The position numbers were made by a program, and so were the translations under genes. From assembly GCF_014851395.1 (NCBI RefSeq), contig NW_024041150.1, forward strand, positions 31,312,305 to 31,376,304: a stretch of 64,000 nt of DNA, read 5' to 3'. The notes beneath the pieces are model-generated. The model saw only the letters and a list, made by a program, of their open reading frames with translations, was not told the origin of the DNA and did not search any database. The stretch comes from Micropterus salmoides (lineage: Eukaryota > Chordata > Actinopteri > Centrarchiformes > Centrarchidae). Positions within the stretch are counted from its first letter, which is position 1, and each line of letters starts with the position of its first letter. Below, piece after piece: positions 37,098 through 47,787 of the stretch.

Positions 37098-37340
37098 TCA
37101 TTCCACACACCCGTGTGAGACATCTGTCCGCACCATACATTGTCTGTGAGTTCCTCCTGCCCAAAGCCCGATCCAGCTGTATGTCACATGACTGCCCAAC
37201 GTGTTGACCAGCATGTTATTGCAATCCATGTTGTTCACGGTGGCCAGGTTGGTGCACTCTACTCTGCAGAAGCTCTGAGCCTCATACCAGGTAAGGGAGC
37301 CATTGATGAGGTGGTACTGCAGAGGCACTTTGGGCAGAAG
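37098..37340 (-). pseudogene. broken C-type lectin domain exon (unit C, first-domain type)
   Basis: The minus strand reads LQYHLINGSLTWYEAQSFCR, VECTNLATVNNMDCNNMLVN and TYSWIGLWAGG, then jumps. The central part carrying the EPN region is missing, and only in another frame does it resume GVWNDFTCGADNGFVYY. The WND motif survives, but the final FVCY cysteine is Y. The start (QYHLI) marks a first-domain CTLD. It probably belongs with unit B at 32.6 kb and the tail-like exon at 31.3 kb as one decayed lectin gene, now split by the MITE at 35.5 kb. Confidence 0.75.
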
Positions 37341-38179
37341 GTTTAGACATTTAAAAACTCTCATGCAAAGCAGAAACGTTAATATTCAAACATACAAACT
37401 GCATCTACAGAGAAGATTAGGCGTGTCCTGAATTACTGCAGAACTGAACCTCAGCCTTTTTTAAAATTTATTTAGTAATAACATTTAGAAAGAGCACCAC
37501 AACCTTGTGGTGCGCAAACAATCAATCAGACATAATGTCATTATCAAATCTGTATGACTGTATAGTTGAGTTTAGTTTAGATACACAGTTTGTAAAATAC
37601 TCTTGAAAAATATATATTTTTTCCCATTTGCATCAGTTTTGTAAACAATTCCAATTCCTTCTAGTTTAATTACATAATGCATGAATGTTAAGTTACTTGG
37701 TTGGTCTGTGAAATTTTCACTACATGCTACATACTACTGCCAATAACCTCAGGAGCACACAAGCCCTGCCCGTAATTACACAAACTGAATGAGTTTTATT
37801 TGAATGTTAACTAATATAAAAGGGCATGATGACCTCCAACAAAATCTGTCAACAAAAGTGATGACATCTTAATTAATTAGATTTATTAGAGAATTCTATA
37901 TTTTACAATACAGAATAATTTTAGTGCATTTTTTTAACACAGACTTACCTCTCCTGTTGTTGAAACCTGTCACAACCATCTCTGTTCAGGAGTTCAGGTT
38001 GTGTGTTGGGAAAAATTTTTCATGTCATTTCATGCAAATTTTGACCAGTAGTGAGGAGGAAACAAGCAGATTTGTTTAGCAGTGGTCCATTGACATCAGG
38101 GTGATTTGCTTGCCCAGCTTTAAAACAATAAAGTAATAAAACTTACGCTTCCTTCCTATCCTGTTCTTCCTATTTTCTA

Positions 38180-38325
38180 TTTCACCCTCTTAAAATTAGC
38201 ATTTTAATGTCATTTTTTTATTTATTTCGCTATGTTGCTTTTTTTTTATGTTTTATGTAAAGCACTTTGAATTGCCTTGTTGTTGAAATGTGCTATAGAA
38301 ATAAACTTGCCCTGCCTTGCTTAAC
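38180..38325 (+). mobile_element. LINE/SINE 3' end fragment (aagcactttgaattgcc ... aaataaacttgcc)
   Basis: This is a typical retroposon 3' tail. The same family appears inverted at about 62873-62955. Confidence 0.5.
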
Positions 38326-38340
38326 AAGAACATGTATACA

Positions 38341-40682
38341 AACCCTCAAAATCAGTGTTTATGTATTTATGTATGGCTTCATTGCTGACATTTTCAAGAA
38401 AAATATAATGAAATGAAACATAATAATAATAATAATAATAGCTTTATTTATATAGTACTATTCAATACATGTAACTAATTGCCTTACAGCAATTATGTAA
38501 AACATAGATAAGTATCAGTAAAACTGGTATCACACACAGTGTTTTCCAGTAAATAACAATAATAATCATAATAAATAAAACATAAGCAAATCAAAGTACA
38601 AATAAAAGAAAATCTAATTATGCATCACACAGTAAAAGCTTTTTTGTAGAAATCTGGCGTAAGAAGTGAGAATAAAAACAGGAACAGACTCTGCAAAAAA
38701 TTATATAACATAGACGTTTTGTGTGTATATTTTGTAGTTTAATTTTTATTCTCAGTTTTATGAATATTTTCATAGGCAAACAGATACAAATTTTAGACCA
38801 TCTTTTCAGGAATATTACCATAGTCAAAACAATGCTGTGTGTTACCGGACAGAGCTAAGCTAACTGGCTGTTGGCTACAGTTTCTTAATTATTGTACAGA
38901 CATGAGAGTGAACGAATCATATTATCTAACTCTCAGCAAGAAAGTAAATTAGCCTGTTTTCCATAATGTCAAAGTATTCATTTTTATGTGCTGCAGCTGC
39001 TGCTTCCATAGTGGACCTTTAACAGAAAGATTTGTTTTCTCACACAATTTCTTTGAATGCAAAAAATGACAGCTTCAACCTTCCTTAATTTAGTCATAAT
39101 TGACTGAGTAAGATTAATGTGGCTCAGTTAAAAATGAAATGTTAGCACACAGCCAAAGTAACTTTAAAAGAAACCTTGTATACAGTTACATTGAGTAAAT
39201 TAAAAAGAAGGGGGTAAAAACACAGCGTTTATTTACAAATACATTTTCATCTTTATCAGCTTTCCTGTTTTTACCATCCAGTACACACAGTCCACTGGTC
39301 CACATTGTTCAGTTTCAGCCCAGTCAGAGTGGCAGGACTCTTGATTCAGCTCCCTCCGGTATCACACACCTGTTGGAGTGTATTTGTGTACTTTTACACT
39401 TCCCTGCTGATAAACATGTTGCCCTTTACATCATTTGCTGCTATGTCAAAACTTGCACAAGTCAAGTCAAGGCAGTATGACTTGGGATCAAGTCAGCTGA
39501 ATCCCACAAATAGCCACAAACAGTGGGCCAATGTTCAGGCTTTATACTGGACTTTTATTGAGCAAGTAACTAGACAAACTCTATTTATGCAGCAATTTTA
39601 AAAATAGTACAAGTTAAAGAAAGAATAAAAGAGGAAGAGTGAAATTTTAAAAACTGACAAAACAGCATATAAAAACAAGGACACCAAGTTCACAAACCAC
39701 TAAGTATAATGTTTTTAAAACAAGACAAAGACCAAGAAAACTAGTTAATTTAAAGTCTAACTGAAATTAAAATTCAGAAATCAGTTTACAGTACCTCCTT
39801 TGTTTTGATTTGTGTGTACTTATTTGTTCTAAACTGCACTTGCCAAAAACAAGAAATATATGTTTCACATTATTGCCTAGACTTTGATTTCAGTAACTTT
39901 ATCATCTTTTTAAAAAAGTGAAGAAAAAATGACTATAACAAAAAGAAAGAGACTTGGCAGTAAACATGACATTAAAGTCTTACTATGTTGTCTTCAGTCT
40001 TGTGTGAAACTCGTCCTGACGTCTTCCAGCTGATCTTGAAGTCACTGATCCTCTTGCTTTTCATATTTGTCTCCAGCTAGGAAGCATTCACAAATAATTG
40101 GTTTTACATTTATTCTACCTTTAATAAAGAGCAACTTGGGTATTATTAGATATTGCTTTTTAACTTTTAATTACTAATTGCGTCATCACGACTACTAACG
40201 CTGCTACAGGGGTCAGAATTTGGACTTTCCATACATGAAATGTTGACTAAAAGTTAAAATTGAATAGGTTTTACCTCCCATGCCATGCCCTCACACAGTG
40301 ATAGACTTTACGAAAGCACATATGACACAATATCCCATTAAAATGTATCTTTCTCACCTGCTTCAAGATTTGTTGTTGAATGACCGGGTCACTCATGTCA
40401 AAGTCAGTGCGGATCTTCAACACAGATCTCTTCTTCGAGTCTGAAAAATGGCATTTTGGCATGAATGCTGGGTAAGCAGCAACAAAGAATAACAGACTGG
40501 TAGTGAAAGTAAGAATACTGTATGTTACAAATGAATAATTGCTTAGTAAATAACATCAATTATGAATAAAGTCAATTACATTTTTTAACCTACCAAAAAC
40601 ATTTACTTAATAAATATTGATGCAAAACAGAAAAAAAAAAAGCAAATCCTCATATTTGAAGCTTCAGTCAGCAAATGTTTTA
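38341..40682. repeat. segmental duplication, copy 1 (pairs with about 58511-61388)
   Basis: From accctcaaaatcagtgttt to gaagcttcagtcagcaaatgtttta the sequence is collinear with 58511-61388. The match includes all four tail exons, introns and the 3' flank. Copy 1 lacks about 260 bases next to exon T4 and about 300 bases beside exon T1. Its right edge coincides with the start of an L2-like LINE fragment. Confidence 0.88.
39346..40440 (-). CDS. lectin gene E, C-terminal tail exons T1-T4 (copy 1)
   Basis: Four small exons are present. T1 40358-40440 (phase 1 to 0: SKKRSVLKIRTDFDMSDPVI). T2 39984-40076 (LETNMKSKRISDFKISWKTS). T3 about 39795-39842 (QFRTNKYTQIKTKE). T4 39346-39369 (VCDTGGS then TGA). 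A minus-strand AATAAA lies at 39228-39233. The phases fit the FTP exon ending at 42778. In T3 the acceptor AG of copy 2 (tatag before CAA) is changed to GG (tttgg before CAA). The nearest AG, four bases further in, would shift the frame, so this copy is probably impaired. Function of the tail is unknown: charged, helical-looking, with one terminal cysteine that could pair chains. Confidence 0.65.
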
Positions 40683-41583
40683 CACTGTTGACCACTCAAA
40701 CCACGGTAGGTGGTTTCAGTCCTACCTTACAGATTGGAGCTTCTCTGTCCACCTCGGTGGACAGCCCCATTTACCTAAAGGTTCTGTCTTAGGCCTCATC
40801 TTATTTTCTTTGTATATGCTGCCCCTGGCCTCTATTTCTGAGAGGTATGAGGTCTCTTTCCACTGTTTTGCAGATTGAACTGCTTGATGTAGATTCTCTC
40901 GGCCCTTTAACTTCAAACAACTGCTCAACTGTGAGGAGTCTTGGTGTTGTATTGGATAGTGCATTTAAATTTGATAAACAGATACTGTTAAATCCTGCTT
41001 TTTCCAGTTGAGAACTATAGCCAAGGTAAAGACCTATCTCCCTCCTATATATTTGGAGAGGGTGACCACATCTGTGTTGCGCTCCCTCCACTGGCTTCCT
41101 GTACATTACAGGATTGATTTTAAAATCTTACTTTTAACTTTTAAATGTCTTAATGGATTGGCTCCATTGTACTTAATGGAGCTTCTTCACGTTCATACTG
41201 CAGCTAGAGTGCTGAGATCCATCAGTCTCCTCCTCCTGGATGTACCCAGAAGCAGACTTAAAACCAGAGGCGATCGAGCCTTTAGTGTAGCTGCCCCTAA
41301 CCTGTGGAACAACCTGCCAGTCCATATCAGAACCGCCCCAACTCTCGAACGTTTTAAATCACTGTTAAAAACATCTTTTCTTTGGCATTTCCTTCGAGTT
41401 AAGTCTGTTATTATTCCTGGCAATGTTAATATCACTATATATTGTATACTGTATATTACAATGTTTTATTGCTGTACTTTTACTGTGTAAGTTCTTGTTG
41501 TTGTATTTTAACCTGTGAAGCACCTTGGTCAACCTTGGTTGTTATAAGTGTGCTATATAAATAAAATTGATATTGATATTGAT
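40683..41583 (+). mobile_element. L2-like LINE fragment (reverse transcriptase end and 3' tail)
   Basis: The plus strand shows VDHSNHGRWFQSYLTDWSFS, KGSVLGLILFSLYMLPLASI and SFHCFAD. After an internal loss it continues with the C-terminal LHWLPVHYRIDFKILLLTFK, GLAPLYLMELL and APNLWNNLPVHIRTAPTLER. It ends in a 3' tail with aagtgtgctatataaataaaa and ttgata repeats, typical of fish L2. Stops and an internal deletion make it dead. It begins exactly where the lectin-tail duplication ends. Confidence 0.85.
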
Positions 41584-41879
41584 GAGGCTTTCTGCAACAT
41601 ATGCAAAGTCAGTTACACAATTTTTATCTTGGTTTGCACATTTGCGTTTTATGTATTTTTGTGGTTAAACTTAAAAGGTCATGTCCTCCAAAGAAAAATG
41701 ACCATATAGGTTGTTTTAGCCACACAAAATTACCACTCATGTTAAACGTTCGTTGTGGCAGCGACCTCTAGTGGCCGTACAATGCAAACACATGACAAAG
41801 ACGGTGACGTATTATAAATAGCCAGAAAGTGGAATTTCAGTAGTGGTGGTGGGTAGGGTCCTTCACCCAGGTGACTGGC

Positions 41880-41990
41880 AAACTTACGTAGTAGCATTAG
41901 CTACTTTAGCAATAGCTTTAGCATTAGCTACGTTGGCTTCGTAGCATTAGCTTGGTGAAATTAGCTTTAGCTACATTAGCTTCATAGGGG
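41880..41990. repeat. degenerate AGCATTAGCT-type short repeats
   Basis: Repeated words (gtagcattagctac, ttagctttagctac, attagcttcatag) form a low-complexity cluster of about 100 bases. No function is evident. Confidence 0.6.
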
Positions 41991-42777
41991 TGTGTGCCTA
42001 AACCTAACTCAGTGTTTTATGCATGTAGACGGTGAACCCAACAGCTGTACAGATCACGGCCGATCTGCTAGCAGCAGGGTTCACCTCACTTGTGTCGCAG
42101 CGGTTTCCCCGTGTTTATGTCATTTGACGTGGGTCACGTGATTTCCAAAACGAAGGTATGGTAAGCCGCTATTGTAGGATACACTCATATAACAGCACCT
42201 GTAGAGGCACCATTTTATAGGCTCATATGAGTCGTTTTTGGAGGTTGGTTAATACGAACTTGTTGTTTAAGTTGGAGGACTTGTTTCCAAAGAGTAACTT
42301 AACAGCCACCTAAAAATCTGTGTTTTGCTGCCCTCTCCTTTTGAGAGTTTCAAGCCTGTTTCATCGCTGGTTTGTGGTTGGTTACCACACCCAACAGTAA
42401 TGTAGTACACTGGGGGTAAGGAATGAAAGGGGGTGTTGAGTTACTCCTTAATCAAGACCTTAAAGGGATGTTCAGCATGTGTGCTTACCAACTGTTTCAC
42501 AGGGCACACTGTTAAAAAGATAAAAGCTAGAAAAAATGGTATCGCCTCATTAATTGTATATTTCGACAGTGTCAACAGGTACCTGAAATAGTCAGCGAGT
42601 AAAAAGATGAAAATCTTTGTCCATTTTGTTGTAGGGTTAGGTTTTGTTGTTGTTTTTTGTGGTTCATCTTTTGCTCTTTCAGCATGACGGTGACAAGTGA
42701 AATGCTCAGCTCCATTGGCAGAACACCCTGTGATAGAAACATATTTTGGTTTAAGTGGGAAACAGTTTAAAACTTAC

Positions 42778-43271
42778 CAAGCACATACACCTGTACTTCA
42801 CAAAGTGTCAAATTCTTCTGTAGTCCAGGAAGAACAACATGGACAAAGCGACCTTCCATTATTCCACACTGGTAGTTGTATTTGCTCTGTCCCGTTGCAA
42901 TGGAGATGATGGCACACCTGAAATATAAGAAAGCGATAATCAAAGGCTGATAAGTACTAGTACTTCTACAGCAAGTAAGTACTCTTTTCTTCCTGCACCT
43001 TTGGTTGCTGGTGTCATTTTTGAGACTGATGCGGATCTCAGCACCGTCCAGCTCCTCTGAGCAGCAGTCGCTGATGCTGGTGACAGACACAGCTGTTATT
43101 TTGTAGATACTCCTCAGTCCAGTTGCCACCAGGGGTTGTCTTGCAGTGGAACTGAAGCACAGGTGCTTTGTGGATCCTTCCCACTGTCTTCATCAATGGC
43201 CATTTGTGGAGCTGTTGCTGCAGAAGCTGGTCTTCCAGACTGTGTGGCTACTCCTCTCGGTGCCACGTTGG
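42778..43271 (-). CDS. lectin gene E, F-type lectin (FTP) domain in two exons
   Basis: Exon 1 (42999-43271, acceptor gtcag) reads ANVAPRGVATQSGRPASAAT, then DNPWWQLD. After one apparently missing base it continues RSIYKITAVSVTSISDCCSE and LDGAEIRISL. Exon 2 (42778-42917) reads CAIISIATGQSKYNYQCGIM, EGRFVHVVLPGLQKNLTLCE and VQVYVLG, donor GTAAG, phase 1. This is the fucolectin/tachylectin-4/pentraxin-1 fold. The exon-1 length is one base short of that needed by the junction phases, so the gene is either a pseudogene or has a sequence error. The usual fucose-binding His and the Arg residues around DCC are all replaced. The signal exon was not found. Phase 1 fits splicing to T1 at 40440. Confidence 0.75.
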
Positions 43272-44328
43272 CTGACAGGAGTGTCATGAAGGCATTTGCG
43301 AAAAAATGAATGAGTAAGGACCAGTTACTGATTCATATGGAGAATCACAGCACTTAATGAAAACTGAAGTACTTCATCACGACAAAATACTCTACAGCAC
43401 ATCTTTGAGGCCAGATTGCTTATTGTAAAGCAAATCAAAGTGTTAGATAGATAAACCAAAGTATTAGACACATATAACATTTATTTATACCTGATATTGG
43501 CATTTGATAAAAATTAGGGCAAAAAACACACACTTAACCATTGTGTAGATGTTGAGAAATTTCACCATATATGTGAAAACTTTAACTAGTCACTGGGCCG
43601 TGAATGTGTGTGCAAAACTAACATTTACAGAACATTTAACAATTTCTCACCTAACATGCAATTTAAAGTAAAGGATCTTCAGGGTTATCAATTGAATAAT
43701 TATATAAGCTGTGCTCTGCATTCACTTTAAATCAGATTAAAGTGTTGAAATAAAATTATTTTGAATCATGAAAATCATAGAATGATGACAGAATAATTTT
43801 GTGAAGATTTGATAAAGATTTGAATTTTGGAATAATAGCTGTAGTTTCTGTGTTGAGTGACTTCTTTGTTTGTTTGTTCATATCTTTGTTTTGTGGCAGT
43901 ATATTATATGTTTTTGTGGTCAGGTTATGATGCCTGCAACTTATTTTTTTTTCTTGGTAGTTTTTACCTTGCATGTGGATAGAACGCTTACAGTATGTTA
44001 GTCAAGCTTGTTATCTGTCCTTTGCTTCCCTGTGTGTCATATTGTTTGAAATATATAACTTTTTACAAATATTGATTGTTAGTGTTTCGAAAAATAAATG
44101 CATATAGACACATTTTGAACTCCAAAGAATTGCTTAGCCCTCAGCATGGACACTATTAATATCTGAGCACAAAATAGCTTCTAAATTCAGCAGAAGGCTG
44201 AACGTGGACAGACCTTAATCTTCAATTAAGTTCTTTTGTAAATCTATATCAATAACACTAAACAATATTGTGTCAATTTCTTCTTCATTATGTTCACACA
44301 GAAATCATGGCATAATTGAACCAACTAT

Positions 44329-46302
44329 TTAGAGGCCATTGCTCAGTGCTGCATTACTTCCTGTAAGGGTTGTAGTGGCGTACACTTTGACCTCACAAAG
44401 CTGAAGTCGCCTTCCTACACCACGGATGAAAACATTGACGTAACGTCCTTCCATCTGGTCGCAGTTAAAGACATATTTAATTTCATTGGTCACAGTGATG
44501 ACTCCACACCTGATGGGCAAAAAGACAGAAAAACAAAGCTATTGATTGACAGTAGGATGACGATTCCTACCTTTCAAAAAATGCTAGTTAATGAAGATTT
44601 ATCCGTATGTAGCCTTTTATTTAAATAATGACATAAAGACGGTGGATATTCGGTAATATGAGTTCAGAGCGCAGCCATAATGTGACGTTTTAATTATATT
44701 ATATAAAGTGCTAAACGATTCATTATGTACTGTATTATACTATTAATATAGTTAAGTATAGTAAGTATATATAATTTATATATTATATTAATAGTAATGA
44801 ATCATACTGCATATACATTTTAATAGATTAAACGTAATCCAACATCTCATATGCGCTCCTCTATTATACTACACCACATATGGTGTCTATACTATACCTA
44901 CAATACTGTGTTTGGTTTAAGGTGCAATAGGCTTATTTTTAAATAATATAATTTTACTTTACTTATTAATTATCTCGTACTTTGTGTATTTTTTTGCATA
45001 TAGGCAATCATTCATTTACGAATGAAATAGCCCCTCCCAAACTGAAAATATCCAACATGAACACAACATGAAATCAAGTTTAAACCATTACATCACCTGG
45101 GATTGTTGTTGCCATTGTTCTCCAGTGAGTTACCAATGAGGATTTCAGCCCCCTGTTGATCATAAATGCAGCAATCTGATCTTGGGATCACTTCAATATA
45201 TGAGATGTTGTACGGACCCCGCATGTCCAGTCTCCACCAGGGGTTGTTTTCCCAATAAGTGCAAACACAGCTTCCATTAAAATAGTTTGAAAAAGGTTTG
45301 CCATCAATCACCAAGTTGGCAGACGTGTCGAGTCACCCACTGATGACTGAGCAGCCACTCCACCCAGAGCCACATTAGCTGGAAAGTAGGCACAGTGAAG
45401 TGATTATAGTGTCAATAATCAAATGCATGTTTGCAGTGCAAAATATAAAACATCTACACAGAAAAGCACTTGATAAGAAGATTAAACATGCTTTAAAATT
45501 AAAGGGAGAAAATACATATTATAATATGTATTTTCTCCCTTTAAAACAAAAAGACTATGTAGCTTACTGAGTCTATCAAAGATTGTTCTTTAATTGTTCA
45601 TCATCCTTTATCTCCGTTAGCTAACTTATCCACACTCATACCAGCCGAAGTATGGAAGTACGATAACAAATCAGAGTCAGACTTATCTTGTGACCCTTTG
45701 AAGGGGGCCGATCAGTAGGTTAGGAACTAGGATAAACTAAACTACTTAGCTGTATAAAGTAGTTAAAACTTGTTCCACCTCAAACAGCAAGAACAATGTT
45801 GCTTAAACACTATATATTATACAGTAATAAATGTCTGACAGGATGTTTTACAGCACAATCAGTACATTTACTTGGATATTTTAAGCACATTAATAATATT
45901 TTTGTACTTTTCTTACCTGCCTGGTGAGTAATCCTTAAAGTGAGAAGGATTGACCCTGCATTGATACGAAACTCAAATGAGCATGCAGCCTGTGTCAGTT
46001 CTTACATTTTTATGGTTTGTTTCCTTGTGGCTTAATAAATACATTTTAGTTTCAGAATGTATCACAATGTGAGAAAATAAAATAAATGATATGGGAAAAT
46101 TAAAGAAAGTCATGTTCTTCTTGACCATACAGGATTTAATCTATTAATGAGCTATAAAGGAATGAAATTATCTCCGATCTTTTTTATTGCACTTTGAATA
46201 GTGTTTTTAGTTCAAGTTCAAACAAAAATCCACTTATTTAAACACATGAATGTCTTTGTATCACTTACCCCCAATAAAAAGGATTGTCCAACTCCACTCC
46301 AT
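44329..46302 (-). CDS. fucolectin-like gene D (secreted F-type lectin)
   Basis: Exons: 46269-46302 (ATG, MEWSWTILFIG, donor GGTAAGT), 45917-45955 (GSILLTLRITHQA), 45097-45378 and 44329-44509 (stop TAA). The first two form a signal peptide. The F-type domain reads ANVALGGVAAQSSVG, LVIDGKPFSNYFNGSCVCTY, ENNPWWRLDM, VIPRSDCCIYDQQGAEILIG, NNGNNNPR, CGVITVTN, MEGRYVNVF and LQLCEVKVYA, ending soon after. Exon 3 is one base short for its phase-1/phase-2 junctions. The break falls near 45320-45335, before LVIDG, so this copy is frameshifted or carries an assembly error. The fucose-site His position reads Cys (SCVCT), and the second Arg after DCC is lost, though the first Arg (PRSDCC) remains. Family members bind fucose on microbes. 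Confidence 0.82.
45499..45544. repeat. perfect 22-bp palindrome in an intron of gene D
   Basis: The arms ttaaagggagaaaatacatatt and aatatgtattttctccctttaa are perfect inverse complements separated only by AT. They would form a long hairpin or cruciform. No mobile-element end was recognised. Confidence 0.9.
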
Positions 46303-47787
46303 GATCTATATTTAATTGTGTGTAGCACAAAGAATGCTTTTAAACCTCTTCATAAAACATAAGCTTAAAGGCAAAACGATGGCAAGACTTAAGTTAACAA
46401 AAAATCTCAACTTGCCTGTGATCTTAATCTTTTATGTGATGTGCATTTGAATTGATTTGTATACGGATAAATGCAAAACACATTTACATCATAACATGCA
46501 TGAGAAACAACACCTGACACCTGCTCAGTGACTGGGATCAAGTGTGCTCAACAAAATACAATGATAGCTTTGACCTCGGGGTCAGCAGTAGTGTCGAGTC
46601 TGATGCAAAGTTAAAAAATAAGGTGGAGAAACTCATACGTACAGCTACAAAACATGAGCTACATCATAATGAGTATACTTAAAACTTGAGTCTGCAAATC
46701 ACTAAATGTAGTAAAATGATGTACAATCTTCTTCCACAATGCAATGCAAAAAACTGTTAAGCATTAAAGTGAAGTATCCGTTTAAATCACAGTTTTACTG
46801 CCTTTGCACAACCCCCATGTTGCATAATTTAATGATAGGCTATAAAATGGTAAAGCATATTGATTTCTTGTTTACTAACTGCAAAACCAGAATACTACAG
46901 TAAACTGTATACTGTGTAGTATGGAACTGGGACACAGTTCATAATAGTTTTGTTAGTTTGCTTATCATATTTGATGTGGTGCAAAAGTCTGTATAATATT
47001 TTATTTGCATCATAAAGTACCAACAAAAAAAAAATCAGTAACAAATCCTAAAGAATTGCAGTGAAATTTTAAATATATCATGAAATATGACTATATTTAA
47101 TATGTTCTTTTCTGCTCTCAGTTATGAAGAATCCTTTTGAATTGTTAATGTTCTGTCTTCAGTGATTGAATATTACAATACTACTTATTTCATGTCCTGT
47201 GTGCGTGTACTGGTCTGTCTGTCTTAGAATAGATGTTATCTATTAAAATGTGCATGTCATTGATTTGGTTGTCAGCCGGGGTGACAGCTGACAAGACGTT
47301 CTTGATTTGTTTCTCTACTGTGAGGAGGATTTTCAACGATTGATGTCATTCATGCTGACTTTTCTGCTTGGAAGCTCACATTTGGTTTTCCATTCAATTA
47401 ACCAAATTTGAATGTGCATGTTGAAAAACTTTGAAGCAAACTAATGGGCTGGCACTTTGACAACAACAAACCCCAGCTCACAAAGTCATGTGTGTGCAGT
47501 GATTTCTAATAGATGTTTATTATGCCACATTGTGGTGTTTATTGCTGAAACTATGATTCTTTTGCACAAATCACACAGCAAAGAAGTGTATTATCATGCA
47601 GCTACTCCACTACATTTGTCTGAAAGTTTAGTTACTTGCATTGCTGTAGTTGCTTTTCAGATTAAGAAATTACATAAAGAAAAATGTGATAGACATGTTC
47701 TTAATGTCAGTGCTTTCCAACCTTTTTGGTTTGTGACCTCTTACAAAAAGCAGTGTGTACTTGGGGCCCCTTTTCACGTTTCAGATG
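46303..47787. other. AT-rich spacer
   Basis: No gene is recognised. The part near 47717-47770 resembles a common fish repeat (ttccaacctttttggtttgtgacc), also seen near 57692. Confidence 0.4.

Noticed and set aside
43756..43974. Possible signal-peptide exon for gene E (ATGCAAG then GTAAAA)
   Set aside because: Only two codons with no hydrophobic stretch; too weak to call.
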